64,000 nt of DNA from Citrus sinensis (lineage: Eukaryota; Streptophyta; Magnoliopsida; Sapindales; Rutaceae), in contig NC_068561.1 in NCBI RefSeq assembly GCF_022201045.2, positions 23,442,501 to 23,506,500 of the forward strand, written 5' to 3'. This document shows positions 36,485-48,050 of the stretch, one piece after another (positions within the stretch are counted from its first letter, which is position 1; each line of letters opens with the position of its first letter). Under the pieces are notes generated by a model. It made no database searches. It was not told the origin of the DNA and worked only from the letters and a program-made list of their open reading frames with translations. Position numbers and translations under genes: made by a program.

Positions 36485-37744
36485 GCGGTTGAATTGATTT
36501 GATGCTTTGGTTTTCTAGGACACGTGGAAGTAGCTGATTGGCGAGAAACACGGTGTTCAGTCTGAGAGGCCAGAGCAGCGGATATCATCAGGACAATTTG
36601 CTTCGGCGCCAAGGAATATAAAAACCGTTAAGAGATACGGCAACAGAATCGTATGCAAGTGTAAGTAAATGATGCTGGATGACAGTTGCTAGTTGTTAGG
36701 GGCATGTTTGGCGTGGCATGTAAGAATGTGAGTTGAGAGAGAGACGGAGAGTGGTTCCGGAGTTTGATGTTCACTTATGATGACTGGATTAAGACATGCT
36801 TTTCCACTTATTGTAAGTAAAATACTAATAATGACTCTACTTATAGAAGTTGCTTCTATTTGACAACTTTAACTAACTATGGTCCCCTCAATCTAGATGG
36901 AATGCCTAATCTTTTGTTGTGTTTCCAACAACCAAGTTGATAAATTGAACACCAATTTAAATATTATAGCCTTGTTATTGTATAACAAAATCTTCGAAAT
37001 TATACACGTCGCTGCTTTTTTATGGGAATGGACAGCAATGCACCACATCGAACCCGTCGGTTTAGTTGGGTCCGTTTTCTTTTGGATTTTTAACTGGGCC
37101 AACCCAAGTTCAAGCCCAATTTGGCAGACTCAAATATAAATTCTTTTATGCTTCACAATCCACATACAACGACCACCAAATTATGACACAGTGTGTGTAT
37201 GTGTGTTTTTAAGTCATATAATTTAATAGAGTCTGTGTTCAATGCGTTCAATTTATTATAAAATCATATGGTTAATAATGTATTCGCATGAAAAAAAATT
37301 GAGAATACTCGTATAAGAAAAGAACTCTATGTGTGTGTGTGTGTATATATTTGTATGTGTGATCAAGAAACATAAGTTGTTTTGTTTGCTTAATTTGTCT
37401 GTCTCTTGCTTCACACTAAAAATTTTTGTTGCCGTAGTCAACAAAATTCATCTTTAGAAAAGTCTAAGGAGGACTGAATCCGATACTTAATTGAGCTTCA
37501 TATTGACGGTGGAAAATATATGAGGTTCACTGGCACTGCTATGAAATATATAATAATATTATGGAAACATGCCGACAAGCAGAAATACAGCAAATGAATA
37601 TCTCTAATAATTATTAAGGAGTAACTACATCTTGCATAGAAGCTAAATTAATTAACAATTTGAAAAAAAAAAAAAAAAAAACTTACATACAATGAACAAG
37701 GGATTCTAGTAATTTGGAATCCCAATATTATCAATTTAGTGATT
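36485..37744. other. Intergenic between the CCCH gene and basic-protein copy 1
   Basis: Upstream region of the CCCH gene, then AT-rich DNA with GT repeats near 37190-37205 and 37330-37345 and an A-tract at 37663-37680. Short ORFs on both strands, none recognised. Confidence 0.45.
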
Positions 37745-38161
37745 TCAACAATCCATTTGCAAGGAAGATATGTCGCGGCCGGTAGCTACTAAAATCTTAT
37801 AAATCTCAAGCACAAGCCTATTCTCAATTTCTTCATTGGAATAAATAACTTTATCACCTTGCCTTGCTCTTGGAACCCGCTTGCCTCCGAAAACATTATC
37901 GTTATTCAAAGAACCAACTTTGCCAGCCAAATTGTTCATCTTTCGAATGTAACCGTTCTTGAACTTGGTCCATAGCCGCAACGGTGAGGCAATAATCTTG
38001 AAGCAAAGCTTTGGCACGGCTTTGATCCTCCAACACCTGCTCGATGAGGGCCCTTTAAGCCTTATGACTCTCACGTTCCTTTTTCTAGCGTCGTTGAGTT
38101 TTTGATACCCTCTTCTTCTCCAGCATCTCTTCAGTGAATTACAATTTGGTATCAGCTCCAT
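37745..38161 (-). CDS. Small basic protein of an uncharacterised plant family, copy 1 (138 aa)
   Basis: Start chosen at the ATG at 38161 (MELIPNCNSLKRCWRRRGYQKL), the position conserved in the other two copies, with a TATA box (CTATAAATCA, 38205-38214) about 45 bp upstream; the longer frame begins upstream of that box. The protein is Arg/Lys-rich at the N-terminus, then has WRIKAVPKLCFKI, a basic FKNGYIRKMNNLAG segment and a conserved C-terminal YSNEEIENRLVLEIYKILVA. No signal peptide or membrane helix. Similar single-exon plant proteins exist but I know no function. Two paralogues lie downstream, at 40154-40542 and 42641-43060. Confidence 0.82.
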   Translation of the reverse strand: MELIPNCNSLKRCWRRRGYQKLNDARKRNVRVIRLKGPSSSRCWRIKAVPKLCFKIIASPLRLWTKFKNGYIRKMNNLAGKVGSLNNDNVFGGKRVPRARQGDKVIYSNEEIENRLVLEIYKILVATGRDISSLQMDC

Positions 38162-38204
38162 TTTGTCTGTGTATGTGTGTGTTGTAAGTGGCAAAGAAAG
38201 AGAA

Positions 38205-38214
38205 TGATTTATAG
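38205..38214 (-). promoter_or_regulatory. TATA box of basic-protein copy 1
   Basis: Minus-strand CTATAAATCA. Equivalent boxes lie at the same distance before copies 2 and 3. Confidence 0.7.
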
Positions 38215-39246
38215 ACAAGTTCACAAGAAAGTCATAAGCAAGGGCAAGGCCAAGGTAGTATGGTCAACAAAAGGGGGCTTGAATAGAATTTCTTCTCCCT
38301 GTTTTTTAAAATTATTTAAAGAATTATTTATGAAATATTCGAGATATCTAGTGGCGTGTAGAGTCTGTAATTTCATTTTCTTCACGACTTTATTAACTAA
38401 TCTATGATACTGATGTATGTTTGACCAGAGAACATATAGACCAAGACTGTCAAACCTGGGTTGCTATCATTTCATATATATTATAGCTAATCAGCAAATG
38501 TTGTGTGATTGTGATTTTCATGGAGGATTCGTTGTAAGTTGAAATTAATTTTGAAATTAGCTAGAAATTAAGTTATGATTGAAGTAAGTGTAACAATACA
38601 TTTTTAATGATATATCTGCGTGCGTGCGCACGTTTATGTTGCGTGCGCACTTATGTTGCGTGCATGCGTGACATTTTAGATGGAAATAAGTTACTTATAA
38701 GATTAAAACATTAATCATAAATAAATTAAGTTAACTAGCACATAACACATGGCAGTAATATATTTCTTCGGGTGTGAATCTAGATTGTTGACGTGTTCGA
38801 ATCCAAGTGATGGAGAGGATTCAATGTGTCAGTTTATGGTAGAAGCCTAAGTGGTTGATTTGATGAATTTATAATGTGGTCAAGACTAAAGCCTTGTTTA
38901 GGATTAAAGTTTAAACACTATGACTAGCTTATTTTATAATTTTTTTTTATTAAAGGGGGCTCACTTATTTCATATATTTTGATATAGATAGTATTTGATA
39001 AAATTTTTAAAATCAATTTATTTTATAATTTTTTTCTATTTTAATAATAATTTTTAAAAATAGGTAGAGATTACTTTATATAAATAAGTTGCGAAATAAA
39101 CCATCACTTCTTTTTAAAATAATTATTATAACTTTTATATTTTAATAAAAAATATAATTATGTCTCATTTTTCATAAATTCTAATATATAAATAAAAAGC
39201 ATCATCCGTAAGGGATCCACATATAACTAGAAGACGAGAAAAATAT

Positions 39247-39441
39247 ACTAAAATCATGAAATTCAATATAAAAAGTAAATGAAAATCCTTCTCAATCAAG
39301 TTATTCGACCGATTCTCAGAAAAAGAAAAAGGAAAAAAAAGTATTTACGATTGAAATCATGCATTTATGAAAACAATCATGAGCCTTACTAACATGCAAG
39401 TTCGGCAAAGGTAGGATGCGATATTATATTTGATTCTTATA
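39247..39441. repeat. Direct repeat, copy 1 of 2 (about 195 bp)
   Basis: Starts ACTAAAATCATGAAATTCAA and includes TCGGCAAAGGTAGGATGC. About 90% identical to 39778-39970, suggesting a local duplication that accompanied the neighbouring gene tandem. Confidence 0.85.
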
Positions 39442-39777
39442 TTCTTTTTGTTCTCTTTACCAACTAAACCCTTGTGATATATACTTTTATTTTTATTTTG
39501 GTAATTATATAATAAAATAGTACGTTCATAATAAAATTTACTAAATGTATGTACTTTACTTTTCAAACTCATAATAACTAATTTTTCAAGTACCAAGCAA
39601 CCTTTTAAATTAATAGTTTATTTGATCTGCGTGGCCGAATCAACATATTTCATCAACTACCGCCCACCACAATCCCAAATTAGTCCTAAAATAACAGCTG
39701 TAGATTCAACCAGTTATCCTAACTAGGAAGACTTACTTCTAATTAGAAATGAAAAAAAAATAACTGATAAAATTTGT

Positions 39778-39970
39778 ACTAAAATCATGAAATTCAATAT
39801 AAGAAGTAAATGAAAATCCTTCTCAATCAAGTTACTCGACTGATTCTTAGGGAAAAAGAGGAAAAAAACTATATACAATTGAAATCATGCATTTATGAAA
39901 ATAATCATGACCATTACTATCATGCAAATTCGGCAAAGGTAGGATGCAATTTTATATTTGATTCTTATAT
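39778..39970. repeat. Direct repeat, copy 2 of 2
   Basis: Partner of 39247-39441 in the same orientation, separated by about 340 bp. Neither copy contains a recognised gene. Confidence 0.85.
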
Positions 39971-40153
39971 AAGTTAAGAGAAAAAAATATTTGATTTTAC
40001 TTGGAAGTTGGAAATGATCAACTAAATACATTAAAAATAAATGAATAAATACAGCCCACATTACTATTTACATCTTGAGACCGCTTCTCTACTAGATTGC
40101 AGTATATGCTAAGCAAAGAGATTCAATAATTAATTGAGAAATGATCACTCTAG

Positions 40154-40542
40154 TTAGCCATTGAACTTCTTGCATAAAAATTCAATTTCTTCACTAGAAT
40201 AAACAACTCTAGCACCTTGCCTTACTTTATTTGGAATCCGCTTGGTTCCAAAAGCACTCTCATTATTCAAAGAACCAACTTTGCCTGCCAAATTGTTCAT
40301 CTTTCGAATGTAAGCATTCCTGAACTTGGTCCAAAGCCGCAACGGTGAAGCAATGATAATGTTGAAGCATAGCTTTGGCACAGCTTTGATCCTCCAATCC
40401 TCCAACGCCTGCTTGATGATGATGATGAGGGCCCTTTTGACCTTATGACTGTCACATTCTTTTTTCTAGCATCATTGAGTTTTTGGTATCCTCTTCTTCT
40501 CCAGTATCTCTCTGATGAATTATAATTTGGTATCAGGTCCAT
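40154..40542 (-). pseudogene. Small basic protein, copy 2 (frameshifted and truncated)
   Basis: ATG at 40542 opens MDLIPNYNSSERYWRRRGYQKL, parallel to copies 1 and 3. An 8-bp tandem duplication at 40390-40405 (TCCTCCAA twice) shifts the frame right after RRWRI. The other frame then continues WRIKAVPKLCFNI and IRKMNNLAGKVGSLNNESAF. The C-terminus is cut: after SSEEIE it reads FLCKKFNG and stops, losing the conserved NRLVLEIYKILVA. The TATA box is still present (40585-40598). Confidence 0.88.
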
Positions 40543-40584
40543 TTTTATTTTCCTTGTGTGTGTTGCATCAGAGCAACAAAGAAA

Positions 40585-40598
40585 GGGATTTATATAGA
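40585..40598 (-). promoter_or_regulatory. Relict TATA box of basic-protein copy 2
   Basis: Minus-strand TCTATATAAATCCC, in the same place as in copy 3. Confidence 0.6.
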
Positions 40599-40800
40599 TA
40601 AGTTCACACAATGTGGTCAACAAAAGGCGGTTTGAATGGATTTATTCTTATCCTTATTTTAAGATTTTATTTTTTTTTGGATGAAATATACCGGTGGCGT
40701 GACATGCAAGGTTGTGTCTGCATTTTGCACAAAGCTAATTAATTAGTATATAAAATACAATGATTGATCTAGTCTTCTAATTACTTAATTTAGTGAGCAT

Positions 40801-40949
40801 GCTAAGTTAAAGATTCTGTAACTTACAGCCCACCCATTTTAAGAAGCACTGGCCACTATTTTACAAGGTTTTGGTCCCACTTTTTTTTGCCTATACTTGC
40901 ACAAAATGGGTTGGCTGTAGCCTGTAAGTTACAGATTCTGTAACTTAGC
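40801..40949. repeat. Foldback MITE-like inverted repeat (about 150 bp)
   Basis: Ends GCTAAGTTAAAGATTCTG and CAGATTCTGTAACTTAGC are imperfect inverted repeats; inner arms CTTACAGCCCACCCATTTT and AAAATGGGTTGGCTGTAG pair as well. No clear target duplication was found, so transposon class is undecided. Confidence 0.7.
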
Positions 40950-41246
40950 CACACGGGAAAAAAAGGTTATAAAAACTTTTTGGACAGCAAATTGTGGATC
41001 TATCGTGTCATAGTTGTGTGATTTTTGTTCAATTTTCATTGCAAATTCGTTGGAATTTGAATATAAATTACACTTTAGAATGCTATAACTACTTAACTAG
41101 CTTGATCTACCAATAACTAAGCCGATGTTTCAGGCAAGATAGATCCACGATTTGGACAGCAAATATGCAATTAATTTGCGTGCGTTACTCGAAATATAGG
41201 TTTAATATTCTATGCACGATTTCTGTTTTTTATAGCTAAAAGAATG

Positions 41247-41309
<63 letters not shown>

Positions 41310-42640
41310 TCCATATTTATTCAGGTTATGAGATTGCTTTGCACCAGCTGGTATAGAGATTAGTTAGGTTTGATCCAAATTCTATGTACTTTTTTTAAAA
41401 ATAATGTATTTGTTTATTTTTATATATTTATCCAGATTGTGAGATTGATTTGCACTATTTAGTATAACTATTTGTTGAGATTTGTTTCATATTCACAATT
41501 TTTTTTTTTTGGTAAAAAATATAAAAGTTCATAAATCTATCTTATATTCTAAAGGTAGCTTAAGAGTTCAGAATTGTCTTAAGTTTATATTATTTGGTAT
41601 AGTAACTATTTATTCTTAGTCAATATAGGATGATAATATCTAACATTTCGTGACACGTGCAACATGATCTTTTTATTTGATCCTTATCACGTGAAAAGAT
41701 AGTATGAGTTCACTCATATATGAGTTTAACTTGATACCATAAAGAAACTCATAAAACTAATCCATATTTAAAAACTAATAAGTGTTACCCAAATCTAAAA
41801 TATTAAATCCAAAATCAAAACTCGGCCAATGTGAGGTGGTATCCTCAGAATTTGATACAGTATTCAATTGACTAAATAAAATAATAGCACAGCTTAATTT
41901 AGATCAGTATTGAACATTCATAGAGAGAACGGGCATTGGGCCCATCTATTTGGAACATTTACCAATTGGTTCAAGCCTACGGCCAGATGAGACTAGCAGT
42001 CCAGGTAATAAATAAAATAAAATAAAATAATTCAGCAGAAGAAGACTGAATCAAGTCAACAACTCAAACAGTCCTCCGCATTAAGCTTGTCAATATGCTC
42101 AAGGAGGCGTCCGTCTCTACTTATAAACTTTCAACTCAACTCACACAACATCATTGAATCTTGAGTCAAATGGTAGCTTTTGGTGATGATGATGGAGTTG
42201 CAATTTGACAAGTGATTTTGCATCTTGCATTCAATGTGTATCTGCATTTATATGAGAATCTGTGATTTCCGATGTGGCATTTTTCAGTACATTCTAATCT
42301 TTTTAATCATATTACTAACTTTCTTCTTTGCAACTTCCTGCCTATTGTCCATTGTTAAAAAGTCGTCCATAAATTGATCCCTTTGTAGCGTATTCTTTAT
42401 CCTTCCCAATCCCATAACTCATAGCAATAAAAATTTTGCTTGAAGACAAACAGAATATGGCAAATGAAAATTTCTATTAAATAAGTACATACAGCTTAAT
42501 TGGTACGTATTTGTATTCAAATCCAAGTAAACTACACCGATCTAATCAAAACACAATATCAAGAAGAAAGATATTACAAATCCCAAGATGTTTCCAAGAG
42601 ATGCAAGAACTGGTGGATATCAATCTATTCACCCAGTTGA
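40950..42640. other. Intergenic between copies 2 and 3
   Basis: AT-rich, no gene seen; contains the AT microsatellite at 41254-41306 and an AAAAT repeat near 42007-42030. Confidence 0.45.
41254..41306. repeat. (TA)n microsatellite
   Basis: About 26 uninterrupted TA units; expected to vary in length between individuals. Confidence 0.95.
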
Positions 42641-43060
42641 TTAATTGATTTGCATGGAAGATATGTCGCGGCCGCTTGCTACTAAGATCTTGTAAATTTC
42701 AAGAACAAGCCTATTCTCAATTTCTTCATTGGAATAAACAACTTTTTCTCCTTCCCTTGCTTTTGGAATCCGCTTGCCTCCGAAAACACTTTCGGTATTC
42801 AAAGAACCAACACTGCCAGCCAAATTGTTCATCTTTCGAATGTAAGCGTTCTTGAATTTGGTCAACAGCTGTAAAGGTGAAGCTACAAAAATCTTGAAGC
42901 ACAGCTTTGGCACCGCTTTGATCCTCCAACATCTGCTTGATGTTGGTGGGCCTTTTAACCTTACGACTCTCACGTTCCTTTTCCTAGAATCTTTCAGTTT
43001 CTGATACCCTCTTCTTCTCCAGCATCTCTTCAGTGAACTACAGTTTGGCACCAGCTCCAT
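42641..43060 (-). CDS. Small basic protein of an uncharacterised plant family, copy 3 (139 aa)
   Basis: ATG at 43060 (MELVPNCSSLKRCWRRRGYQKL), stop at 42641-42643. Nearly collinear with copy 1 throughout: WRIKAVPKLCFKIFVASP, IRKMNNLAGSVGSLNTE, VFGGKRIPKAREGEK and the C-terminal NRLVLEIYKILVASGRDISS. A longer in-frame start at 43150 exists but lies upstream of the TATA box and is not conserved, so I reject it. Intact and probably functional; the role is unknown. The basic Arg-rich N-terminus could suit nucleic-acid or membrane-surface binding, which is inference only. Confidence 0.85.
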   Translation of the reverse strand: MELVPNCSSLKRCWRRRGYQKLKDSRKRNVRVVRLKGPPTSSRCWRIKAVPKLCFKIFVASPLQLLTKFKNAYIRKMNNLAGSVGSLNTESVFGGKRIPKAREGEKVVYSNEEIENRLVLEIYKILVASGRDISSMQIN

Positions 43061-43115
43061 TTTTGTTCCCTTTTGTGTGTGTGAGAGTTGTTGTAAGAGA
43101 GGAGCTAAGAAGAGG

Positions 43116-43127
43116 GATTTATATACA
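43116..43127 (-). promoter_or_regulatory. TATA box of basic-protein copy 3
   Basis: Minus-strand GTATATAAATCC about 55 bp before the ATG, matching the boxes of copies 1 and 2. Confidence 0.7.
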
Positions 43128-45510
43128 AAGTTCATAAGCCTAGCTAGCAAGTAAATGTGGTCAACAAAAGGCGGCTTGATTTTTTTTTAATTTAATTTTT
43201 ATGTTTTGAAAAATTCTTTATGAAATGATTCAGAGCTTCGGTGGCGTGTAGTGACTGTCATTTGACCGTAATTCGATATTATTAATCACGAGATAAACCA
43301 ATTATTAATTATCATTCAAAGTTTCAAACAAGCAGTGATACGGAGATAATTGACCACAGTCCACAGAGCAAACATCTAGGCCAGGACGGTCAAGACTAGC
43401 TTAAAGTGTTCAAGAAAAAAACAAAAACAAACAATACAAATTATATTAATACTGATACTGGTTATGTGATTTCATTGAAGGATTCCTAGTAAAGGAAACC
43501 AAAAAGTTGGAATTGGAAATCAAAGAACGATCAAATGCAAAGCAATATAAAATTAATTCAGAGCACTTTAATTCAACTAAATTGAAATGTCCCCACTGAA
43601 TTTTGAGACCTTGCAAATCCCCAGTTGGAAATTGTTCATGATCTCCACGTGTAATTCTAAAGTTTGGTAAAAGCGGAAGAAAAACGTAACCATTAGATTC
43701 GGAAGTTGAAATATCGCGCCTTGCACATGATTCTTGCAAAAGATAAACAAAGGGAAGTACAGTTTTGGCTCCCTAGAGTTTGGTAGAAGTTGAATTTATT
43801 GTATTATCCCAAATTTGATTAAATTGATGCTGAAATCTGAATTGACATATCCCATCAATTCTGGAGAAAATAAACAAATACCCGCCAACTTTATGAAGTA
43901 TGATCTCGTAGACTTAATGACAGCAGCCATGGCGGTCAATTTTGGAGCAGTAAAAACTTTTGTCGTAAAAGTCATACCTACTTTTTATTTTTATTTTTAT
44001 TTTTGTTGTTTAGTGCTTAGCGGCAGCGCACCAAGCCACCAACACAGTTTTGACCCAAACAATTAGGGCGGGTATACTACTAACTGAACCCCTTCAAGTT
44101 ACATGAAGTGTAGGGTTGTCAAATCTTCAATCCAACCCAACTTGCGGAGGTTCAGGTTGGGCTTATCCCAAAGTCTCTCATTTTTAATCTGAGTGGAGCT
44201 TCTATACGCCCTTTTAAGTTCTTTTAAAATCATAAAGAAATCCCATCGTAATTATATTTTTTTAATACCAAAAACACCCTTTTCTTCTTAAACTCCAATA
44301 ACTCTGTTTGTTTGTTTATTTCATTTTTCAATTTTCTCACTTCTAAAATAAAATTGGAGTATTACTTCTAAAGCAATCTTGTTCTCTACTTTGTACCCAT
44401 ATAATTTTTTTAAGGTGATAAGTCTGATCTAAAATAAATATATTTAATCTTTAGTTTAAAAGGAGGCTTTTACTAAGCATGAAAATACCCATTTTTTTTT
44501 TAAAGTATGAGAATAATGAATTTGTAAGGAAAAGAAAAGAAACAAAGGTTATTTGAACAAATATTGGATAGATGACGAGTTACAAACATAAAAAAGAAAA
44601 TAAAATAACTAGCTGATGCATTGAAAGAGTTTGTAAATTAGATGAATTATACAATGTGTTTTTTTTAGGAGTTAGAAGAGCGAAAAATAATAGATGAATT
44701 TAATTTAATTAGATTTATATGACTGTCCATAAATGCAATTTCATAAGGAAAGGGATGTTATGAGAATATTAAAGGGCTGTTAATTGCATTACTCTTTTAA
44801 GAGTTGGCTTATTCGAACCTACCAATTTATTCTCTACACTTACTTTTTAGTTAAGAATTTTATTATCTAAATAATTTTTGAAAAAAAATACTTAATTAAT
44901 TATTTATTCTCTTTCTCTTCTCAATTTCTCATCAATTCATTCAAACATATTCTTTTAATTACAAATAATTGATATCACTACTAAGAGGAACAAAACCTCC
45001 CATTTAAAAAATGAATATCAATAAATTTTTATCAGCCATGGTATTTAATGAATATAAAAATTGATTTTTACTAAACATAAAAGCTATTGAAAAAAAAAAC
45101 CTTATACATAGAAAGCATAAAATAGAGATCATGATGTACTAAGAAAGACCGAAAAATAAATTCAAAAGAAAGTAAAATTAAGCGTTTATAATCAAAAGCT
45201 TATTGAAAATTTAAATATATATGGGCTAAAATTATTATTATCTACTCTACAATTAATCTTAAAATATTTACTCGCACTAATATTTAAAAATATAAAATAA
45301 TATTCAATCTTCCAAAATTTTTTAGATGAGAGATGAACTGGTAGGCGCTCGAACTCAAGGGCCTCAGGGGCTTCAGTAGCAGAACTCCGTGTCTCATTCC
45401 AATTCCAGAGGGAAGATTTCTTGGCTCCTTTAGAAAACAAACTGATTATTTTGTACACCAACCCCGCAAAAAATTACTTACTGTTTCAGTCTTATCTCTT
45501 CTTTTAAACT
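43128..45510. other. Intergenic, no gene recognised
   Basis: AT-rich; open frames at 43446-43739 (minus) and 43815-44066 (plus) are unrecognised. A fragment with hAT-like wording (GTAGGGTTGTCAAATCTTC, 44110) lacks a matching right end. Confidence 0.45.
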
Positions 45511-45873
45511 ATGAAAACTAAACCCAGAAACACTTCCTTCTGGAATTGGAGTGAGAAAAACAAAAAAAGCAACAACAGAAAGCAATTCCCAGTTACAGAA
45601 TTCCTGCAAGAATATTACAGGAAATTTGAGGAAAAAATGATGGGCCCCGGAGTTGGTGTTGGAATCGGGTGTGGCATTGGAGCAGGCTTTGGGGTGGCTG
45701 GAGGAATCGGATATGGTGGCTGTCTTGAGGTGGTTTTTGGAGTTGGCATGGGTTGCGGCGTCGGTTTCGGGTTCGGGTACGGGCGAGGGTTTGGACACGG
45801 TATTGTTTTGGATGGTAGCAAGCCTAAAATTACTATTTCAGATTCTCAAAACAGGTTTGCTATAGATTATTAG
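45511..45873 (+). CDS. Glycine-rich protein, possibly TGD5-like (120 aa)
   Basis: ATG at 45511, TAG at 45871-45873. A polar N-terminus (RNTSFWNWSEKNKK, FLQEYYRKFEEKM) is followed by a glycine-rich stretch from about residue 45 to 95, with alternating Gly and hydrophobic residues (GPGVGVGIGCGIGAGFG, FGVGMGCGVGFGFGYG). Its GxxxG-like spacing could pack as membrane hairpins. The layout recalls the plant TGD5 family of small glycine-rich plastid-envelope proteins acting in ER-to-plastid lipid transfer, but I cannot confirm this by eye. No canonical signal peptide. The opposite-strand Pro-rich frame is a shadow. A short inverted copy of the FWNW region lies just upstream. Confidence 0.62.
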   Translation: MKTKPRNTSFWNWSEKNKKSNNRKQFPVTEFLQEYYRKFEEKMMGPGVGVGIGCGIGAGFGVAGGIGYGGCLEVVFGVGMGCGVGFGFGYGRGFGHGIVLDGSKPKITISDSQNRFAIDY

Positions 45874-46204
45874 TGTATGATTTTTGCATTTTGTCATTTA
45901 TGTACTATGGTTGCTTTTAGGTTTTTTATTTTTGGGCAATGTGAAACTAGTATGAGAACGGCTAACAAATTTATCACAATGGCATTTTCAATACAGATGC
46001 GAGACATGAGTGGTGGAATGTATTCATGAATATACTTCTCTTTTACATGGAAGTCATAAATTCTGAAACTGGATAAATCTAAAAAATCACTAAACAGCCC
46101 CTAACTGAAACGAAAGAATAGTAGTAAAAGTACCCTGATAACATTTTCCGATTTCTCTAAAGCTTTCCTATTGTTTGAGAAACCCCACCTCTGAAGAAGC
46201 CTTT

Positions 46205-46990
46205 TCACTCTTCTTGGCTGGACTGATCTTTGAGAATATCATTCGATTTCTTTGCTTGAGCAGCATTCCCATCATAAACGCCTGATGACGCGGGAGACAT
46301 GGTCAGTGAGGAATTCCAATTTATTTGTCTTTGAAGCGGGGTGAATGGAATGGTACCACCAGATTCACCGCCGCATTGAATCTCCATGAAACTTGAATCA
46401 GATGGCAGCTTTTGACTAACCTCGTAACCAGGCTGCGAATTGACGAGTGATTTTGCATCATTTGAATGGTCATGATCTAACTTTCTTGATGCGGCCTTAT
46501 TCATAAGGTTCTGATCTCCTTTGATCATGTTTAGTTTCCTGTCCGCAGCTTTGAGGTTATCATCCATTGTACTAAGAATCATCTTCAGTTGATCTTCTGA
46601 GAAACTGTCCATACCTTGATCCCATGTAGTAAAATCTCCTACACAGATTTTCTTGCGAGCCATCGTAGCTGCATCATCAACTTGCCTCATCTTACTTTCA
46701 TCGAATTTAGCCAAAGATAACGTTCTCTGTTGACCGTGATCAACTGCACTAATTTTCTTCTTGTACTTTCTGATAATACTGGTCAATTGACCTTCCTTTG
46801 AGGTCCAGATCTCCGGCTTCAAAGACTGGCCTTTGACTCTTGGACCATAGATGATGATGCATACTTCAACATCGCACAGAGTTGCGAACTCATAAGCCTT
46901 CTTCAACAAACTGTTCTTTCTCTTTTTAAAGGTTGCCAAGCGAGCTTTCTCATGCTTTATTGGCTCCAATTTAAGTGTTTCACAAGCCAT
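46205..46990 (-). CDS. Type I MADS-box transcription factor (261 aa)
   Basis: Single coding exon, ATG at 46990 (MACETLKLEPIK); three bases upstream is GTG, not a start. Residues about 5-60 form the MADS DNA-binding domain: ARLATFKKRKNSLLKKAYE followed by FATLCDVEVCIIIYGP. There is no K-box, placing it in the type I (M) lineage, probably M-gamma or M-beta, whose members often act in female gametophyte or endosperm. The C-terminal two thirds are polar (DQGMDSFSEDQLKMILSTM, Asn/Ser-rich tail). An upstream non-coding exon is predicted at 48051 to about 48097 with a TATA box at 48127-48134, giving a 5'UTR intron of about 1.05 kb (47001-48050, AG acceptor at 47000-47001). The subgroup is not resolved. 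Confidence 0.88.
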   Translation of the reverse strand: MACETLKLEPIKHEKARLATFKKRKNSLLKKAYEFATLCDVEVCIIIYGPRVKGQSLKPEIWTSKEGQLTSIIRKYKKKISAVDHGQQRTLSLAKFDESKMRQVDDAATMARKKICVGDFTTWDQGMDSFSEDQLKMILSTMDDNLKAADRKLNMIKGDQNLMNKAASRKLDHDHSNDAKSLVNSQPGYEVSQKLPSDSSFMEIQCGGESGGTIPFTPLQRQINWNSSLTMSPASSGVYDGNAAQAKKSNDILKDQSSQEE

Positions 46991-47568
46991 CACTAATCCC
47001 TGACAAAATGGAAATATTTCTCAGAGATATTCAGAAAAATTGTTTGGGTAATCACATCAAAATCACACTCGAAACAGTAGGCATGATTTTCTATCTACCC
47101 AATAAGGAAACCAAATCATTGTAACCATTCATTGAAAATAAAGAAACAAATCAATGCATTAAGACCATTGGCAGAAGGGAGCTGTAAACCCTTTCAGAGA
47201 AATCTCTTCCGCAAAATATTAATACAAAATCTTCTAGGTGCACAGCAATGCTAGTTTATGTACTCTAAAATCGTTGATAAATCTTCTATAATACAACTAA
47301 GGAGCAGCGCAAGTTAGAGAACTTCTATTAGTTCTATTTATTTATTTGTTTTTTTGAGCAAAGACAATTCATTTAAGAGATGAATGATAGCTATTTGAAC
47401 TGATTTACCAAATATCAATTCTAGAGTCAGAAATTGTACCACAGCCATACATAAACTAAATAATTGATCAAAAATTGTTCATAAAATCCACTCGGTAACA
47501 AGAAGTGACAGTCCAAATTCTTTAAAAGAACTATCAAAGAGATTGCAGGTTTAGACAGATCTCTTCTC

Positions 47569-47717
47569 TTAAGACCTTGGCTTCCCCTTCTTCTCATTGA
47601 AGAGAGCCAAGAGAGAGAGATAGAGACACCAAAGACCTTCACAACCTTGAACCTGACACCGGGAACGTCACCAACAGCATGTCCCTTGTGTCCAAATCCA
47701 GCAATCAACACCTCATC
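47569..47717 (-). pseudogene. 40S ribosomal protein S23 (uS12) C-terminal fragment
   Basis: Minus-strand reading [20 protein letters not shown] then [12 protein letters not shown] is the conserved C-terminal part of eukaryotic RPS23. Further on a CT-repeat expansion (TCTCTATCTCTCTCTC) shifts the frame; the tail NEKKGKPRS and its TAA (47569-47571) survive in another frame, followed by apparent 3'UTR. All of the gene 5' of this point is missing. It lies inside the predicted 5'UTR intron of the MADS gene, on the same strand. Confidence 0.88.
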
Positions 47718-48050
47718 GTAGAGAACTCTTATGAGTTATGAATAATAGTTTCTTTAAAAATCATGATCATTTTCTTTAAGGCATATCTGAAAGGCTAACA
47801 GAAAATCACAAGCATAACACAACCACAATCAATCAGTTTCGAGTTGTTAATTCTCTAAGAGAAAATTAAAAAAATCGATGAAAAAACTTAATCTATCAAT
47901 TTCATTCTTCTCAGGACCCTTAAAAGAGAAATTAAAAAAAAAAAAGTAAACTGAAACACATACCCTAATAATATATCAACTTCAAAATCATAAACAAAAA
48001 TAAAAAACCAGAAAAATTAAAATCATAAGAAATATCATTCATAAACTCAC

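Larger units (their letters stand above)
38215..40153. other. Intergenic with a 195-bp dispersed direct repeat
   Basis: No gene. Includes a GCGTGCGTGCGCAC-rich patch at 38617-38670 and one repeat pair listed separately. Confidence 0.5.

Noticed and set aside
45615-45821. Proline-rich 68-codon minus-strand ORF
   Set aside because: Exact opposite of the glycine-rich coding stretch at 45511-45873.
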